Part shown: piece by piece, positions 8,396-19,415 of the stretch
How positions within the stretch are numbered: position 1 is the stretch's first letter
Layout: each line of letters begins with the position of its first letter
DNA from: Rothia sp. P100
GTDB lineage: Bacteria; Actinomycetota; Actinomycetes; Actinomycetales; Micrococcaceae
Direction: 5' to 3'
Assembly: GCF_023712425.1 (NCBI RefSeq)
Contig: NZ_JAMAYG010000002.1
Span: forward strand, 434,001-498,000
DNA: 64,000 bases
Notes under the pieces: model-generated
Seen by the model: the letters and a program-made list of their open reading frames with translations, nothing else
Database searches by the model: none
What the model was told of the DNA's origin: nothing
Translations under genes and position numbers: made by a program

Positions 8396-9781
8396 CTAGC
8401 TCTTTTCAGCTAGCATCAAAGCTTCAGCGAGAATAGCTTTTTTGAAGTCAGGTATGTAGAGGGACTCGTTTGCACTGTGAGCTCTTGTGTCAGGATCCTC
8501 AATACCAGTAATGAGTATCTGCGCATCAGGGTACAGGCTCGTTAGGGTAGCTATGAATGGAATTGAGCCGCCCATGCCAGTAGTTACAGGTTCCACTCCC
8601 CATGCCTCAGAGAAAGCCGCTAAGGATAGTTGAGCTCCCTCCCCAGCAGTGTCAGCGGAATAGGGCTGACCTGAATCTTCAGCTTGGTAAATAACTTCAG
8701 CTCCTAATCCATTGCGAGCTTCAAAATGACGTGCTAGGGCCCTGTGCGCGTCATCGGGGTTCTGACCTGGTGCCAGGCGCACGCTAATACGAGCGTTAGA
8801 TGTCGCCGCAATGGTGTTGGAGGATTCAGCTACCGAAGTAATATCCATGCCAATTACCGATATGGCAGGCTGCGCCCAGAGTCTGGATGATATCGAACCT
8901 TCACCAGCCAGGACCATGCTGTCTAGAATCCCTGAGTCCGCTCGGAAATCCCCTTCATCATAGTCAACCTCTGGTTGAGGTGAAGATATTAGACCTTCAA
9001 CCGCAACCTTACCTTTATCATCATGAAGTGTCGATATCAGTTTCATAAGGACAGTGTGGGCATCGAGCAATGGCCCACCAAACATCCCAGAATGAACCGA
9101 GTGGTCGCTAACTCTTACGGAAATATCACCGCTAGCTACACCCCTGAGGCTTGTAGTTAAAGCTGGCACCCCAGTTCGCCAGTTCGCTGAGTCAGCTACG
9201 ACGATGTAGTCAGCCGCTAACTTTTGTTTGTAGTGTGACAAAAAGTCATCAAAACTGGGTGAACCTGCTTCTTCTTCACCCTCAATAAACAGGGTGACGC
9301 CTACCTTAAAGGAGTCACCTAAGACTTTCCTTACCGCTGAAAAAGCTGCTAGATGGGCGATTACTCCAGCTTTATCATCTGCAGCTCCACGGCCATAAAG
9401 CCTGTCACCAAGCTGGGTTGCAGTAAATGGGTCTGTCTTCCACAGCGTTAAATCGCCTGCGGGTTGTACGTCGTGGTGCGCGTACAACAAGAAGGTTGGG
9501 TACCCTAGACTAGCCTCTTTGCGGGCTACTACAGCGGGCATGCCCATCTTGCCCCCTGCGTACTCAACACTCAGTATTTCTGCCGACTCAAACCCAGCAT
9601 CTAGCGCAAGTTCACGAACTTTTTGCGCGCTATCGGTGACCTTTGAGATATCGAAAGACTCCCAGGCCACAGAAGGGATTGCAACTAATTCAACTAGCTT
9701 AGCCAGCTCCGCGTCGAACTGCTCTTCAATGAGATTTGCTAGCTGATCCTTGTGCTCAAATTTAAAATCATGCATCGTCAT
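8396..9781 (-). CDS. M20 family dipeptidase
   Basis: 461 residues. It is a metallopeptidase of the M20/ArgE/DapE fold. Metal and catalytic motifs are in order: LLYAHHDVQPAG (first metal His plus Asp), GRGAADDKAG (bridging Asp), EGEEEAGSPSF (catalytic Glu and metal Glu) and VVADSANW. The central dimerisation domain interrupts the catalytic domain, as in the family. It likely hydrolyses dipeptides or acylated amino acids in the cytoplasm; substrate cannot be read from sequence. It is divergent from the DUF3043 gene, with a 57-bp shared intergenic region. Confidence 0.92.
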   Translation of the reverse strand: MTMHDFKFEHKDQLANLIEEQFDAELAKLVELVAIPSVAWESFDISKVTDSAQKVRELALDAGFESAEILSVEYAGGKMGMPAVVARKEASLGYPTFLLYAHHDVQPAGDLTLWKTDPFTATQLGDRLYGRGAADDKAGVIAHLAAFSAVRKVLGDSFKVGVTLFIEGEEEAGSPSFDDFLSHYKQKLAADYIVVADSANWRTGVPALTTSLRGVASGDISVRVSDHSVHSGMFGGPLLDAHTVLMKLISTLHDDKGKVAVEGLISSPQPEVDYDEGDFRADSGILDSMVLAGEGSISSRLWAQPAISVIGMDITSVAESSNTIAATSNARISVRLAPGQNPDDAHRALARHFEARNGLGAEVIYQAEDSGQPYSADTAGEGAQLSLAAFSEAWGVEPVTTGMGGSIPFIATLTSLYPDAQILITGIEDPDTRAHSANESLYIPDFKKAILAEALMLAEKS

Positions 9782-9838
9782 ATATCTCAGAATACGCGTT
9801 AAATGTATTTAAAGGCTCGAAATCGTTATCCTTAAGAG

Positions 9839-10450
9839 GTGTTTGGTCGTAAAAATAAAGCAGCAGAAACTGGAAGTCAGCAGTCCGCGGGGTCTATCAG
9901 GATTGAAAGAACAGAACCTCATCTGTCTGACTCTAAGTACACCCCTCCCAAGGGCCGCCCTACCCCCTCTCGTAAAGAAAGAGAGGCCGCACGCAAGTCA
10001 CCTCTTGTGCCGGTAGATAGAAAGGCAGCTAAAGAAGCGGAAAAAGCAGCAAATCGCGAATTCCGCATCAAGCAACAACAAGCTATGCAGACCGGCGATG
10101 AACGTTATCTTCCCGTGAATGATCGCGGCCCGCAACGCCGTTACATTCGGGATTTCGTAGATGCACGATTTAACGTGGGCGATGTACTTCTTCCCGTCAT
10201 TTTGTTAACCTTCATCATCGGTCTTTTCACCAGAGCCTTTCAGGAATACAGCATTTTGGTCATGTGGGCCTTTATCCTGCTGTGGTTCATTGATTTCTGG
10301 CTTCTATGGCGCAAGCTCAAGCCAAGGATTATCGCAAAGTTTGGTGCCGTAGAACCACGTTCCGGCTTCTACGCCTTTAACCGATCAATGATGATTCGTA
10401 GATTCCGTCTACCCAAACCTCAGGTTGCCCGCGGCCAATATCCCAGCTAA
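9839..10450 (+). CDS. DUF3043 membrane protein
   Basis: 203 residues, GTG start giving MFGRKNKAAE, the characteristic opening of the DUF3043 family of actinobacteria. The start sits directly against AAGAGG, an unusually tight spacing. The first 110 residues are charged and cytoplasmic, rich in Lys, Arg and Glu, with the family segment ERYLPVNDRGPQRRYIRDFVD. Two adjacent membrane helices follow (about 119-137 and 140-158), then a basic tail. Function is unknown. It is usually found beside the same peptidase in Micrococcaceae, which suggests a conserved pair but not a role. Confidence 0.88.
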   Translation: MFGRKNKAAETGSQQSAGSIRIERTEPHLSDSKYTPPKGRPTPSRKEREAARKSPLVPVDRKAAKEAEKAANREFRIKQQQAMQTGDERYLPVNDRGPQRRYIRDFVDARFNVGDVLLPVILLTFIIGLFTRAFQEYSILVMWAFILLWFIDFWLLWRKLKPRIIAKFGAVEPRSGFYAFNRSMMIRRFRLPKPQVARGQYPS

Positions 10451-10471
10451 ACTCAAGCTCTTATCAATGAA

Positions 10472-10511
10472 CGGGGGGCCGGAACTTCTGTACAGAAGTT
10501 CCGGCCCCCCG
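10472..10511. terminator. Bidirectional terminator, perfect long palindrome
   Basis: Perfect inverted repeat with a 20-bp arm length, centred between 10491 and 10492 (CTGTACAG at the centre) with C6/G6 outer arms. It lies between the convergent DUF3043 gene and pyrD, 21 bp and 8 bp from their stops. The T-tracts are short (GTTTAC on plus), but the stem is very stable. Confidence 0.85.
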
Positions 10512-10519
10512 TTTACTGA

Positions 10520-11617
10520 CTACTTATTATTTTTTCGCAAAGCAAGAAGTTCTTTGTTAATACGAGCTGCCCATAGTGGGCCTTCGTAAAGAAAAGCGGT
10601 ATAGCCCTGCACTAGCTGAGCTCCTGCATCCAACCTTTCTTGGACGTCTTTGGCGGTGGTTACGCCGCCTACTGAAATCAGTGAAAGCTGATCTCCCACC
10701 TCAGATTTAAGTATTCTGAGAACTTCTAGTGAGCGGCTTCTCAGCGGCTCCCCCGATAGACCGCCAGCACCGATTTCAGTAATTTTAGCGGTGTCAGAAG
10801 TTAGCCCCATACCATCTCTGGCTATAGTGGTGTTGGTAGCAATGATGCCATCCAGTCCCAAACGCACAGCCATACGCGCAATCTCAACGATATCTTGATT
10901 AGCCAAATCAGGTGCTATTTTGACGGCCAGCGGTATTCTACGACCGACGACAACTCTATCCGCCTCAGACCTTACAGCCTCAAGTAGAGGTTCAAGGGTT
11001 TCAATAGCCTGCAGGTCTCGCAGACCTGGGGTATTCGGCGAGCTAACATTCACCACCAGGTAATCTGCCTGGGGTGCCAATACACGTGTGCTCACCAAGT
11101 AGTCTTCGATGGCATCTTCAAGGTCTACAAGCTTGGTTTTTCCAATATTGACCCCGATAAGGGGGCGCAGTTTTCCTTTATACTCACTCTGTAAGTCGGC
11201 TCTTGCCGCTGCGATACGCGGTCCAGCTTCAGCAGCTCCCCCGTTATTAAATCCCATGCGATTGATGACAGCTCTATCATCGACCAAACGAAAGAGACGA
11301 GGCTTAAGGTTACCTGGCTGTGCCTGCCCGGTTAGCGTACCAATTTCGATATGACCAAACCCGAGGTTGCCCAGCGCTGAGATAGCGTAGCCCCCTTTAT
11401 CAAACCCCGCCGCCATTCCAAAAGGTGAAGGGAAAGTCAGCCCCATAGCTTCAGTTTTCAATGCCGGATGAGGCGCAAAAAACAGACGTTCACCAATTTT
11501 GGAAATACCGGTCTTGCGGAGGGTTTGCACACCCCACATGCCAATATGGTGGGCCCTTTCTGCATCCATAGGTTTGAACATCGTATTGAACAGGGTTGGG
11601 TATAACCTCACGGTCAT
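10520..11617 (-). CDS. pyrD: Dihydroorotate dehydrogenase (quinone), class 2
   Basis: 365 residues from the ATG at 11617 (MTVRLYPTLFNTMF), preceded by AAAGGGGA; the in-frame extension upstream overlaps uppS and is rejected. The class 2 N-terminal helical extension (about 1-45) docks on the membrane, followed by an FMN-binding barrel. The catalytic-serine segment NVSSPNTPGLRDLQ and the NRMGFNNGG motif are present. It oxidises dihydroorotate to orotate, with menaquinone as acceptor. It is the only pyrimidine biosynthesis gene here outside the pyr operon at 46.9-55.8 kb, downstream of uppS. Confidence 0.96.
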   Translation of the reverse strand: MTVRLYPTLFNTMFKPMDAERAHHIGMWGVQTLRKTGISKIGERLFFAPHPALKTEAMGLTFPSPFGMAAGFDKGGYAISALGNLGFGHIEIGTLTGQAQPGNLKPRLFRLVDDRAVINRMGFNNGGAAEAGPRIAAARADLQSEYKGKLRPLIGVNIGKTKLVDLEDAIEDYLVSTRVLAPQADYLVVNVSSPNTPGLRDLQAIETLEPLLEAVRSEADRVVVGRRIPLAVKIAPDLANQDIVEIARMAVRLGLDGIIATNTTIARDGMGLTSDTAKITEIGAGGLSGEPLRSRSLEVLRILKSEVGDQLSLISVGGVTTAKDVQERLDAGAQLVQGYTAFLYEGPLWAARINKELLALRKNNK

Positions 11618-11663
11618 TCCCCTTTCAGCCGCGGTAAAACTACCAGTTATATATAAATCTAAA

Positions 11664-12443
11664 TTAGCGAGAGGTAACCTGGTCGATAGCGCCACCGTAT
11701 CTGCGATCTCGGCGTGCATACTGCTCGACGGCGTCCCACAGAACAGTTCGGTCAACATCTGGCCACAGGACATTCATAAAGACCATCTCGGCGTAAGCAC
11801 TCTGCCAGAGGAGGAAGTTAGAAAATCTCTGCTCTCCTGAAGTCCGTAGAAATAGATCTACATCGGGAAGGTCAGGCTCATCAAGATACCGTTGAAAAGT
11901 CTTCTCGGTAATATGTTTGGGTTTTATTTTACCGTCAGCGACATCCTGGGCCATCAAGGCTGCAGCATCGGCAATTTCAGCGCGGCCCCCGTAGTTAACG
12001 CACATAGTGAGAGTGCAAACAGTATTATTCTTTGTTTCAGCTTCGCACTTCTCAAGTAGAGTAATGACAGATTTCCATAGTTTAGGGCGTCGGCCCGCCC
12101 ATCTAATACGAACTCCCCACGACTTAAGGGTCTCTAGCTGCCGCTCCAGCACCTCTGAGGAAAAACGCATCAAAAAGGCGACCTCATCTGGTGATCGTTT
12201 CCAGTTTTCTGTAGAAAAAGCGTAAGCCGAGATGTAAGGAATACCCATCTCAATCGCTCCAGCTACCACTTCGAGAAGTGCTGCCTCACCTGCACGGTGC
12301 CCTTCATTACGAGGCAACCCACGTTCGTTGGCCCACCTACCGTTACCATCCATCACTACAGCAACGTGTTGAGGAACAAACTTACGTGGAATGGACGGCG
12401 CAGTAGCACCGCTGGGGTGTGGATTAGGCAGAAGGTGGGACAT
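11664..12443 (-). CDS. uppS: Isoprenyl transferase (undecaprenyl diphosphate synthase family)
   Basis: 259 residues. It has the cis-prenyltransferase signature [17 protein letters not shown] with the catalytic Asp, the conserved NEGHRAG, the FSTENW segment and the C-terminal [17 protein letters not shown]. It condenses isopentenyl diphosphate onto an allylic primer to make the polyprenyl carrier lipid for the cell wall. Actinobacteria often have two paralogues, so chain length cannot be stated. The start lies 6 bp after the recO stop; recO-uppS-pyrD run together. Confidence 0.95.
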   Translation of the reverse strand: MSHLLPNPHPSGATAPSIPRKFVPQHVAVVMDGNGRWANERGLPRNEGHRAGEAALLEVVAGAIEMGIPYISAYAFSTENWKRSPDEVAFLMRFSSEVLERQLETLKSWGVRIRWAGRRPKLWKSVITLLEKCEAETKNNTVCTLTMCVNYGGRAEIADAAALMAQDVADGKIKPKHITEKTFQRYLDEPDLPDVDLFLRTSGEQRFSNFLLWQSAYAEMVFMNVLWPDVDRTVLWDAVEQYARRDRRYGGAIDQVTSR

Positions 12444-12449
12444 AGGAGA

Positions 12450-13226
12450 CTAGCTTTCCTTTTCTAAAATTGCGAGCGTTTTTAGTGGTCGCTCTAGATG
12501 CCACTGAGCATATTCCATCATAAGCCGTGAAGATTTGACGGAAAGGGAGGAAGCAGTTCCTAGCGTCCCAACGGTCTCCCAATCTCCAGCTTTGAGAGCA
12601 GTGAGGTATGCGGGAGTATCTTCTGAAATAGGTGTGACACGTTGCACCAAGTTACGCCGCCCGCAGTTCTGACACAGGACTCCAACCTCAGCCGAGAAGT
12701 AGTTGAGATCATCGACAGATGCACAAATGCCGCAGGCAGAAGTTGCTAAACCCCACCCTGCTAAAGAAAAAGAGCGGGCGATGTAAGAATCAAGAATTCT
12801 GTAGGGAGAATGAGATCGGCGAGCCAATGCAGAAAGTGCTCCTGCCAGCAGCGAAAATTGACCCGAACCAGCCTCCTGGTCGTTCTGCACCAGCTGTTCA
12901 GCTAACTCACAAATAACAGCTGCAACGGTAAACACACCGTAATCAGCAGCAATAGGGGCAGCGTAGGCCCTTCTCGTTACCACCTGAGAGATGGTTGCTA
13001 ACTTTTTTCCGCCGGATGCCGAAAAGTCAACCAGCATAAAGGGCTCAAGGCGGGCACCGAACTTTGAAGAGCTGCGTCGTACCCCTTTAGCCACCGCATG
13101 GACGATGCCGTGCTCCCGGGTGCACAAAACAATGATACGGTCGGTCTCCCCCAGATTCTGGGTGCGCAAAACAATAGCGCTATCGCGAAAGGACTTATTC
13201 ATTGATAGCGCTGAACTCACACTCAT
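12450..13226 (-). CDS. recO: DNA repair protein RecO
   Basis: 258 residues. The N-terminal OB fold begins with SAIVLRTQNLGETDRIIVL, typical of RecO, followed by the helical domain with the zinc-finger cysteines CGIC near residue 160 and CQNC near 184. It loads RecA onto SSB-coated single strands with RecR. An internal Met eight codons on (MNKSFRDS) is an alternative start. It is followed at 6 bp by uppS, a common recO-uppS pair in actinobacteria. Confidence 0.95.
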   Translation of the reverse strand: MSVSSALSMNKSFRDSAIVLRTQNLGETDRIIVLCTREHGIVHAVAKGVRRSSSKFGARLEPFMLVDFSASGGKKLATISQVVTRRAYAAPIAADYGVFTVAAVICELAEQLVQNDQEAGSGQFSLLAGALSALARRSHSPYRILDSYIARSFSLAGWGLATSACGICASVDDLNYFSAEVGVLCQNCGRRNLVQRVTPISEDTPAYLTALKAGDWETVGTLGTASSLSVKSSRLMMEYAQWHLERPLKTLAILEKES

Positions 13227-13263
13227 ATTCTTTCATACCCTGTGCACTCTGTCAGTCACAGAG

Positions 13264-13309
13264 AAAAAAGAAATCGGCGGGGCTGAACCTCCAGGAGGCT
13301 AGCCCCGCC
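13264..13309 (-). terminator. Rho-independent terminator of leuA
   Basis: On the minus strand GGCGGGGCT pairs with AGCCCCGCC (13276-13284 with 13301-13309), with an inner CTCC/GGAG helix. The tract GATTTCTTTTTTC follows. It begins 10 bp after the leuA stop. Confidence 0.9.
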
Positions 13310-13318
13310 ACGGAAAAC

Positions 13319-15176
<1,858 letters not shown>

Positions 15177-15240
15177 GTGTTCAAGGTATCACGCGTTTTT
15201 TAGCCACCGGTAGTAAGGTCACACTATTTCCACTATATGA

Positions 15241-15268
15241 AAAGCTCCAGCTGACACGGGAGCTTTTA
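15241..15268 (-). terminator. Terminator of the LCP-family gene
   Basis: AAAAGCTCC (15241-15249) pairs with GGAGCTTTT (15260-15268) around a 10-nt loop. On the minus strand the stem ends in TTTT and is followed by CATATAG. It lies immediately past the stop of the gene at 15272. Confidence 0.65.
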
Positions 15269-15271
15269 TAT

Positions 15272-16723
15272 TTAGTAGTTAAAGGACTGCTGGCAGGTGA
15301 CCTGATCAGCGGTCTGCCCGGTGACACCGGAGGCTATACCAGCATCTTGCGATTCTACTTTGTCATGCTCTGCTAAGTCTGAGCCAACTACTACCTCAAT
15401 GCCGATGTACTGGTCAGAAGGTGTGAGGGTAGTAATTCCAAAGATATCCGCGACAGCCTGGGCTTCAGCCTCAAAACCGTAGGGGTAAACGATAGATGAG
15501 GTTGAATACTCGGCGGCGTTTTCGTCAACGGTGGTCTGCTTGAAACCGCGATCAGTGATATCCGATGCTAGAGCAGAACCTCTATCATCGACGCCTGAAC
15601 CGTTGGATACGGAGACGGAGACATCATAGTTCAGCGAATCAACGTCCTCTTCTACCGTTTCTTCTGTGGCAGCCGGCTCAACAAGACTCTCGTCCTTCTG
15701 CAGTTTCGTGAAGAAAGCCTCAGATTCGGTGGATAATTGCAGTTTATTGTCATCTAGGACGTAGGGTTCGTTGGGAACCGTTGCAAAAACAACTTTGCTG
15801 AGGTCAACTGTTGAGAAAATCGACCCCACACTGACCAGCGTAGATAGATCGGTCAGCCCCTTATCAACCGTGACGTTCTGGGTGACGGCTTCGGCCATAC
15901 GGTAGAGCATGCTGGGGTTAGAAAGAGTGCCCTCCGACTGAACCTTGCGGAGCAGGGAAGACAAAAAGCTTTGTTGAGCTTTAATACGGGCGGTATCGCT
16001 CCCATCGCCAAATCCGTGACGTGACCGAAGGAAAGCAAGGGCCTGCTCGCCTTCAACGTCGGAGGTTCCAGCCTCCAACTTCAAGCCACTGTAGGTGTCA
16101 TCAATATCTTCTGTGACGCATACCTGGACCCCACCAACAACGCTGGACAGTGCCTTAACAGCGTTGAAATCAACCAGCATAAAGTGATCAATTTCTACAC
16201 CGGTGATGTTACTGATGGTAGCGACAGTGCAGCCCGGGCCACCACGCTCGAGTGACTCGTTAATCTGTGTATCTTCACTAGCGGCGTAGACCTGGCCCGT
16301 CTCAGCGTCGGTGCACTTAGGGATATCTACCATTAAATCGCGAGGGAACGACACCACATTAACCATCTGGCGGTCCTCACTGATCTGAAGCAGCATCATT
16401 ACATCTGAACGGGCCCCGGACTCTGCATCAGCCTCATCGCCGTAGGCAGCGTTATTACCTGAACGGGTATCGGAGCCAATGACCAAAATATCGAGTGGAC
16501 CACTCGCCAAATTGCCGACTAACTCCCCCACATTCATCTCAGCGGTGTGAACATTCGAGCGCAACCTGGCCAGAGCGAAGCCCCCCAGCCCGAACACTAA
16601 AAGCAACATAGCTACGCAACCGAAGGCAAGCCATTTCAAACGCTGAGACTTCTGGGGCTGAAGTAGCATGTGGCGCCCATGTGTAGCTGTTGAAGGCTGA
16701 GGGGAAGAGCCTAAAAAGGCCAT
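15272..16723 (-). CDS. LytR-CpsA-Psr (LCP) family cell-wall ligase
   Basis: 483 residues, ATG preceded by GGAG. A short cytoplasmic N-terminus and one membrane helix (about 32-54) are followed by the LCP domain (about 75-250). The conserved elements are DILVIGSDTR, SDVMMLLQI, VVSFPRDLMVDIP and FLRSRHGFGDGSDTARIKAQQ; the arginines bind the polyprenyl-pyrophosphate. The C-terminal LytR_C domain (about 365-455) follows an acidic linker. LCP enzymes transfer glycopolymers such as teichoic or capsular polysaccharide from lipid carrier to peptidoglycan, outside the membrane. It has its own terminator and is not in an obvious glycan cluster. Confidence 0.92.
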   Translation of the reverse strand: MAFLGSSPQPSTATHGRHMLLQPQKSQRLKWLAFGCVAMLLLVFGLGGFALARLRSNVHTAEMNVGELVGNLASGPLDILVIGSDTRSGNNAAYGDEADAESGARSDVMMLLQISEDRQMVNVVSFPRDLMVDIPKCTDAETGQVYAASEDTQINESLERGGPGCTVATISNITGVEIDHFMLVDFNAVKALSSVVGGVQVCVTEDIDDTYSGLKLEAGTSDVEGEQALAFLRSRHGFGDGSDTARIKAQQSFLSSLLRKVQSEGTLSNPSMLYRMAEAVTQNVTVDKGLTDLSTLVSVGSIFSTVDLSKVVFATVPNEPYVLDDNKLQLSTESEAFFTKLQKDESLVEPAATEETVEEDVDSLNYDVSVSVSNGSGVDDRGSALASDITDRGFKQTTVDENAAEYSTSSIVYPYGFEAEAQAVADIFGITTLTPSDQYIGIEVVVGSDLAEHDKVESQDAGIASGVTGQTADQVTCQQSFNY

Positions 16724-16831
16724 TCATAAACTCCGTTTCATAGATACCGACGATAAGCACCGTGGTTCAAGGTAATGCTTAAAAATACCCACAAATTCTT
16801 ATGGTTCTTAGCTCAAAAGCTGAAAGGAAGC

Positions 16832-17920
16832 CTAAAAGCCTAACTTGCCCATAGCCTTGGGGTCCTTCTGCCAGTCCTTAGCAACCTTTACATGAATCGA
16901 TAGGAAGACCTTGGTGCCCAGCAGCGTCTCGATATTCTTGCGCGCTGTCTGACCAATTTCTTTCAGGCGTGCACCCTGTTTGCCGATAATAATTCCCTTC
17001 TGAGAATCACGTTCAACGAACAAGTTAATGTGTATATCCAAGAGCGGGTTTTCCTCACTGCGCCCCTCCCTGAACTCCATCTCTTCGACGGTAACTGCAA
17101 CCGAATGCGGTAGCTCGTGAGTGACGCCTTCCAAGGCAGCTTCACGAACCAGCTCGGCAATGAGAGTGGCCTCAGGTTCATCGGTCAGTTCACCGGTGGG
17201 ATACAGAGGAGGAGAATCAGGCAGATGTGTTGAGAGTAGCTTGGCTACCTCCTCAACCTGATAGCCATTGACTGCAGATACAGGAATGATATCGGCCCAG
17301 CCGCCGCGTCCGTCGTTCACTACGCCGCTGGCAGGTTCACCCTTAGCGCTAGCCCGAGAAGCGGCCGGGCCACTACCCTTACGGAAGGGCATTTGTTCGC
17401 CCTTTTTCTTGCGCTCTTGCCGATCGCGACGCTGTTTGCGAGCTGCTCGCTCCGCGCTCATAATCTCATCACCCAGAGCCGAAACTTCAATGAGCTGCTC
17501 GGTCAACTGTTCGTGGCTCACCTTATCTGCTTTGGTAACAATCGCTACGATGGGCTTGTTTCCAGAGGCAGCAAGCTGTTGAGCAATATAGCGATCACCA
17601 GGCCCAATCTTCTCATCAGCCGGAATGCAGAAGCCAATAACATCAACCTCAGAAAGAGTTTCAGCTACGAGATCGTTGAGACGCTCTCCCAGCAGAGTAC
17701 GCGGCCGGTGCAAACCGGGAGTATCGACCAATACCAGCTGAAAATCATCGCGGTGCACGATACCGCGAATAGTATGACGGGTGGTTTGTGGGCGGTTTGA
17801 AGTAATAGCAACTTTCTGCCCCACCAGCGCGTTGGTCAAGGTTGACTTGCCGGCATTAGGGCGCCCAACCAGCACCGCAAAGCCAGCCGAATAGTCATCG
17901 GGAAAAGCTGCAAAATCCAC
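16832..17920 (-). CDS. era: GTPase Era, with a basic insertion
   Basis: 362 residues, GTG start behind GGAG. The GTPase motifs are GRPNAGKST (19-27), DTPG (66-69), TKAD (129-132) and SA (near 215). The C-terminal KH domain includes GIIIGKQGARLKEIG and binds 16S rRNA in 30S maturation. Usual length is near 300; the excess is a Lys/Arg-rich low-complexity insertion of roughly 55 residues (about 152-208) between G4 and G5, with stretches such as RKQRRDRQERKKKGE. Neighbours ybeY, phoH and rsmE are also ribosome-related. It has its own upstream region because a terminator at 18066 separates it from the CBS gene. Confidence 0.96.
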   Translation of the reverse strand: MDFAAFPDDYSAGFAVLVGRPNAGKSTLTNALVGQKVAITSNRPQTTRHTIRGIVHRDDFQLVLVDTPGLHRPRTLLGERLNDLVAETLSEVDVIGFCIPADEKIGPGDRYIAQQLAASGNKPIVAIVTKADKVSHEQLTEQLIEVSALGDEIMSAERAARKQRRDRQERKKKGEQMPFRKGSGPAASRASAKGEPASGVVNDGRGGWADIIPVSAVNGYQVEEVAKLLSTHLPDSPPLYPTGELTDEPEATLIAELVREAALEGVTHELPHSVAVTVEEMEFREGRSEENPLLDIHINLFVERDSQKGIIIGKQGARLKEIGQTARKNIETLLGTKVFLSIHVKVAKDWQKDPKAMGKLGF

Positions 17921-18065
17921 TCAAAAACTCCAAGTGTTGGTCTCAATAAAAAACTACAGACCACTCTACAACCTTTTACCTATGCCCCTTTAAGTTTGTG
18001 CGGTAAGTCGGTACCTCTGCGGTATAAGTCTCCTCACCGCTTCTCCTGTTGAGGCTAAAATCAAC

Positions 18066-18105
18066 AAGCCGCCCTTTCCAACCCAAGGGCTGGAAAGGGC
18101 GGCTT
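18066..18105 (-). terminator. Terminator after the CBS/CorC gene
   Basis: Perfect 15-bp stem AAGCCGCCCTTTCCA/TGGAAAGGGCGGCTT (18066-18080 with 18091-18105), 10-nt loop, followed on the minus strand by GTTGATTTTAG. It starts 11 bp after the stop of the gene at 18117. Confidence 0.85.
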
Positions 18106-18116
18106 TGCCGAGGTGT

Positions 18117-19412
18117 CTACTGTTCAACAGGCTGTTCACTCGCTTCGACGGTGACAGGGAGCTCTGCCCAGACTTCTAGGGTGCCAATCTTATTGCGGCG
18201 ACCGCGGGCACCAATTGCTTTGATATGGATGCCCTCCACGACGACTTCACTACCAATAATAGGTACTCGTCCCAGGTGCTTAGAGAGCAACCCTCCTACC
18301 GTCTCGACGTCCTCATCTTCGAGGTCAACACCAAAGGTTTCTCCCAGTTCTTCGACCCCTAGACGGGAGCTGATACGGAAGGTGCCATCTTCCTGCATTA
18401 CTACTTCTGGTTTCTCGTTGTCATACTCATCGGCTATATCACCAACAAGCTCTTCAATTAGATCCTCAAGAGTAACCAGCCCTGAGGTGCCCCCGTATTC
18501 ATCAACAACCACCGCCACGTGGGTTGACTCCCTCTGCATTTGCTTGAGCAAGTCCATCACCCGCTTGGTTTCAGGTTCAAAACGGGCCGGGCGCATGAGC
18601 GAAGCGATACCGAGAGCTGAAGCTTGACCTGTGATTCCTCGATAGCCCTCGATGGTGTCTTTCAGATAAAGGACACCCCGCACATCGTCAAAAGAGTCGC
18701 CCAAGACGGGCATGCGAGAGTAACCTGAGCGCAAGAAAAGATTCAGGGCATCATCTAAGCTCTCATCGAGGTCGATAGTGACCATATCTGCGCGAGGCAC
18801 CATCACCGAGCGGATGCGAGTTTCATCCAGCTCAAAGATCGACTGCACCATCTCAGCTTCATCGTCCTCAATAGCTTCAGATGACGATGCCCGGTCAACG
18901 AATTCGAGAATCTCATCCTCGGTAAAGATACCGGTGACCCGGTCTGAGTCTTTGGGGCTAAACTTGCGCGATAGCGCTGTCAGTAAAGATGAGAAGGGGC
19001 GTGTTAGAACCCCCAGGGCATAGGTTAGACCAGCCATTGTTTTAAAAACCTGAACGTGCTTTGTGCGGCCCACTAAACGCGGAGCCACCCCAAAAAAGGC
19101 AAAAATCAGGATAGTCATTACCAGTAAAGTCAGCACCACGCTGATCCAGGTGCGGTGGAATATCTCGGAAATCAAGAGATAAAAGCAGACTACCGCTGCG
19201 GTTTCCGCTAAAACCCGCCAGATGCGCAAGGAACGGAAGTAAGGTTCAGGGTCAGCAAGAATTGCCCGGACGCTCTTTTTACCGGACTCATCCGCTAACT
19301 CCCCCGCAACGGCCCTGGGCAGGTAGGTATAGGAAGACTCCATAGCGGTGAAAAGATAACCGATGAGAACTAAAACCAGTACACCGGTAGCGAGAAAGAA
19401 GACGGAAAGCAC
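18117..19412 (-). CDS. CNNM/CBS-pair/CorC-HlyC domain membrane protein
   Basis: 431 residues, GTG start. The N-terminal CNNM-like transmembrane domain (about 1-140) has several helices. A pair of CBS domains follows (about 200-330; typical segments VMVPRADMVTIDLDESL and VDEYGGTSGLVTLEDLIEELVG, shown here in parts), then a C-terminal CorC/HlyC transporter-associated domain. Such proteins are annotated as hemolysins but are better regarded as Mg2+/Co2+ efflux or homeostasis proteins; the exact ion is not readable. It starts 3 bp after ybeY, in the conserved phoH-ybeY-CBS-era order of actinobacteria. Confidence 0.93.
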   Translation of the reverse strand: MLSVFFLATGVLVLVLIGYLFTAMESSYTYLPRAVAGELADESGKKSVRAILADPEPYFRSLRIWRVLAETAAVVCFYLLISEIFHRTWISVVLTLLVMTILIFAFFGVAPRLVGRTKHVQVFKTMAGLTYALGVLTRPFSSLLTALSRKFSPKDSDRVTGIFTEDEILEFVDRASSSEAIEDDEAEMVQSIFELDETRIRSVMVPRADMVTIDLDESLDDALNLFLRSGYSRMPVLGDSFDDVRGVLYLKDTIEGYRGITGQASALGIASLMRPARFEPETKRVMDLLKQMQRESTHVAVVVDEYGGTSGLVTLEDLIEELVGDIADEYDNEKPEVVMQEDGTFRISSRLGVEELGETFGVDLEDEDVETVGGLLSKHLGRVPIIGSEVVVEGIHIKAIGARGRRNKIGTLEVWAELPVTVEASEQPVEQ

Positions 19413-19415
19413 GGG

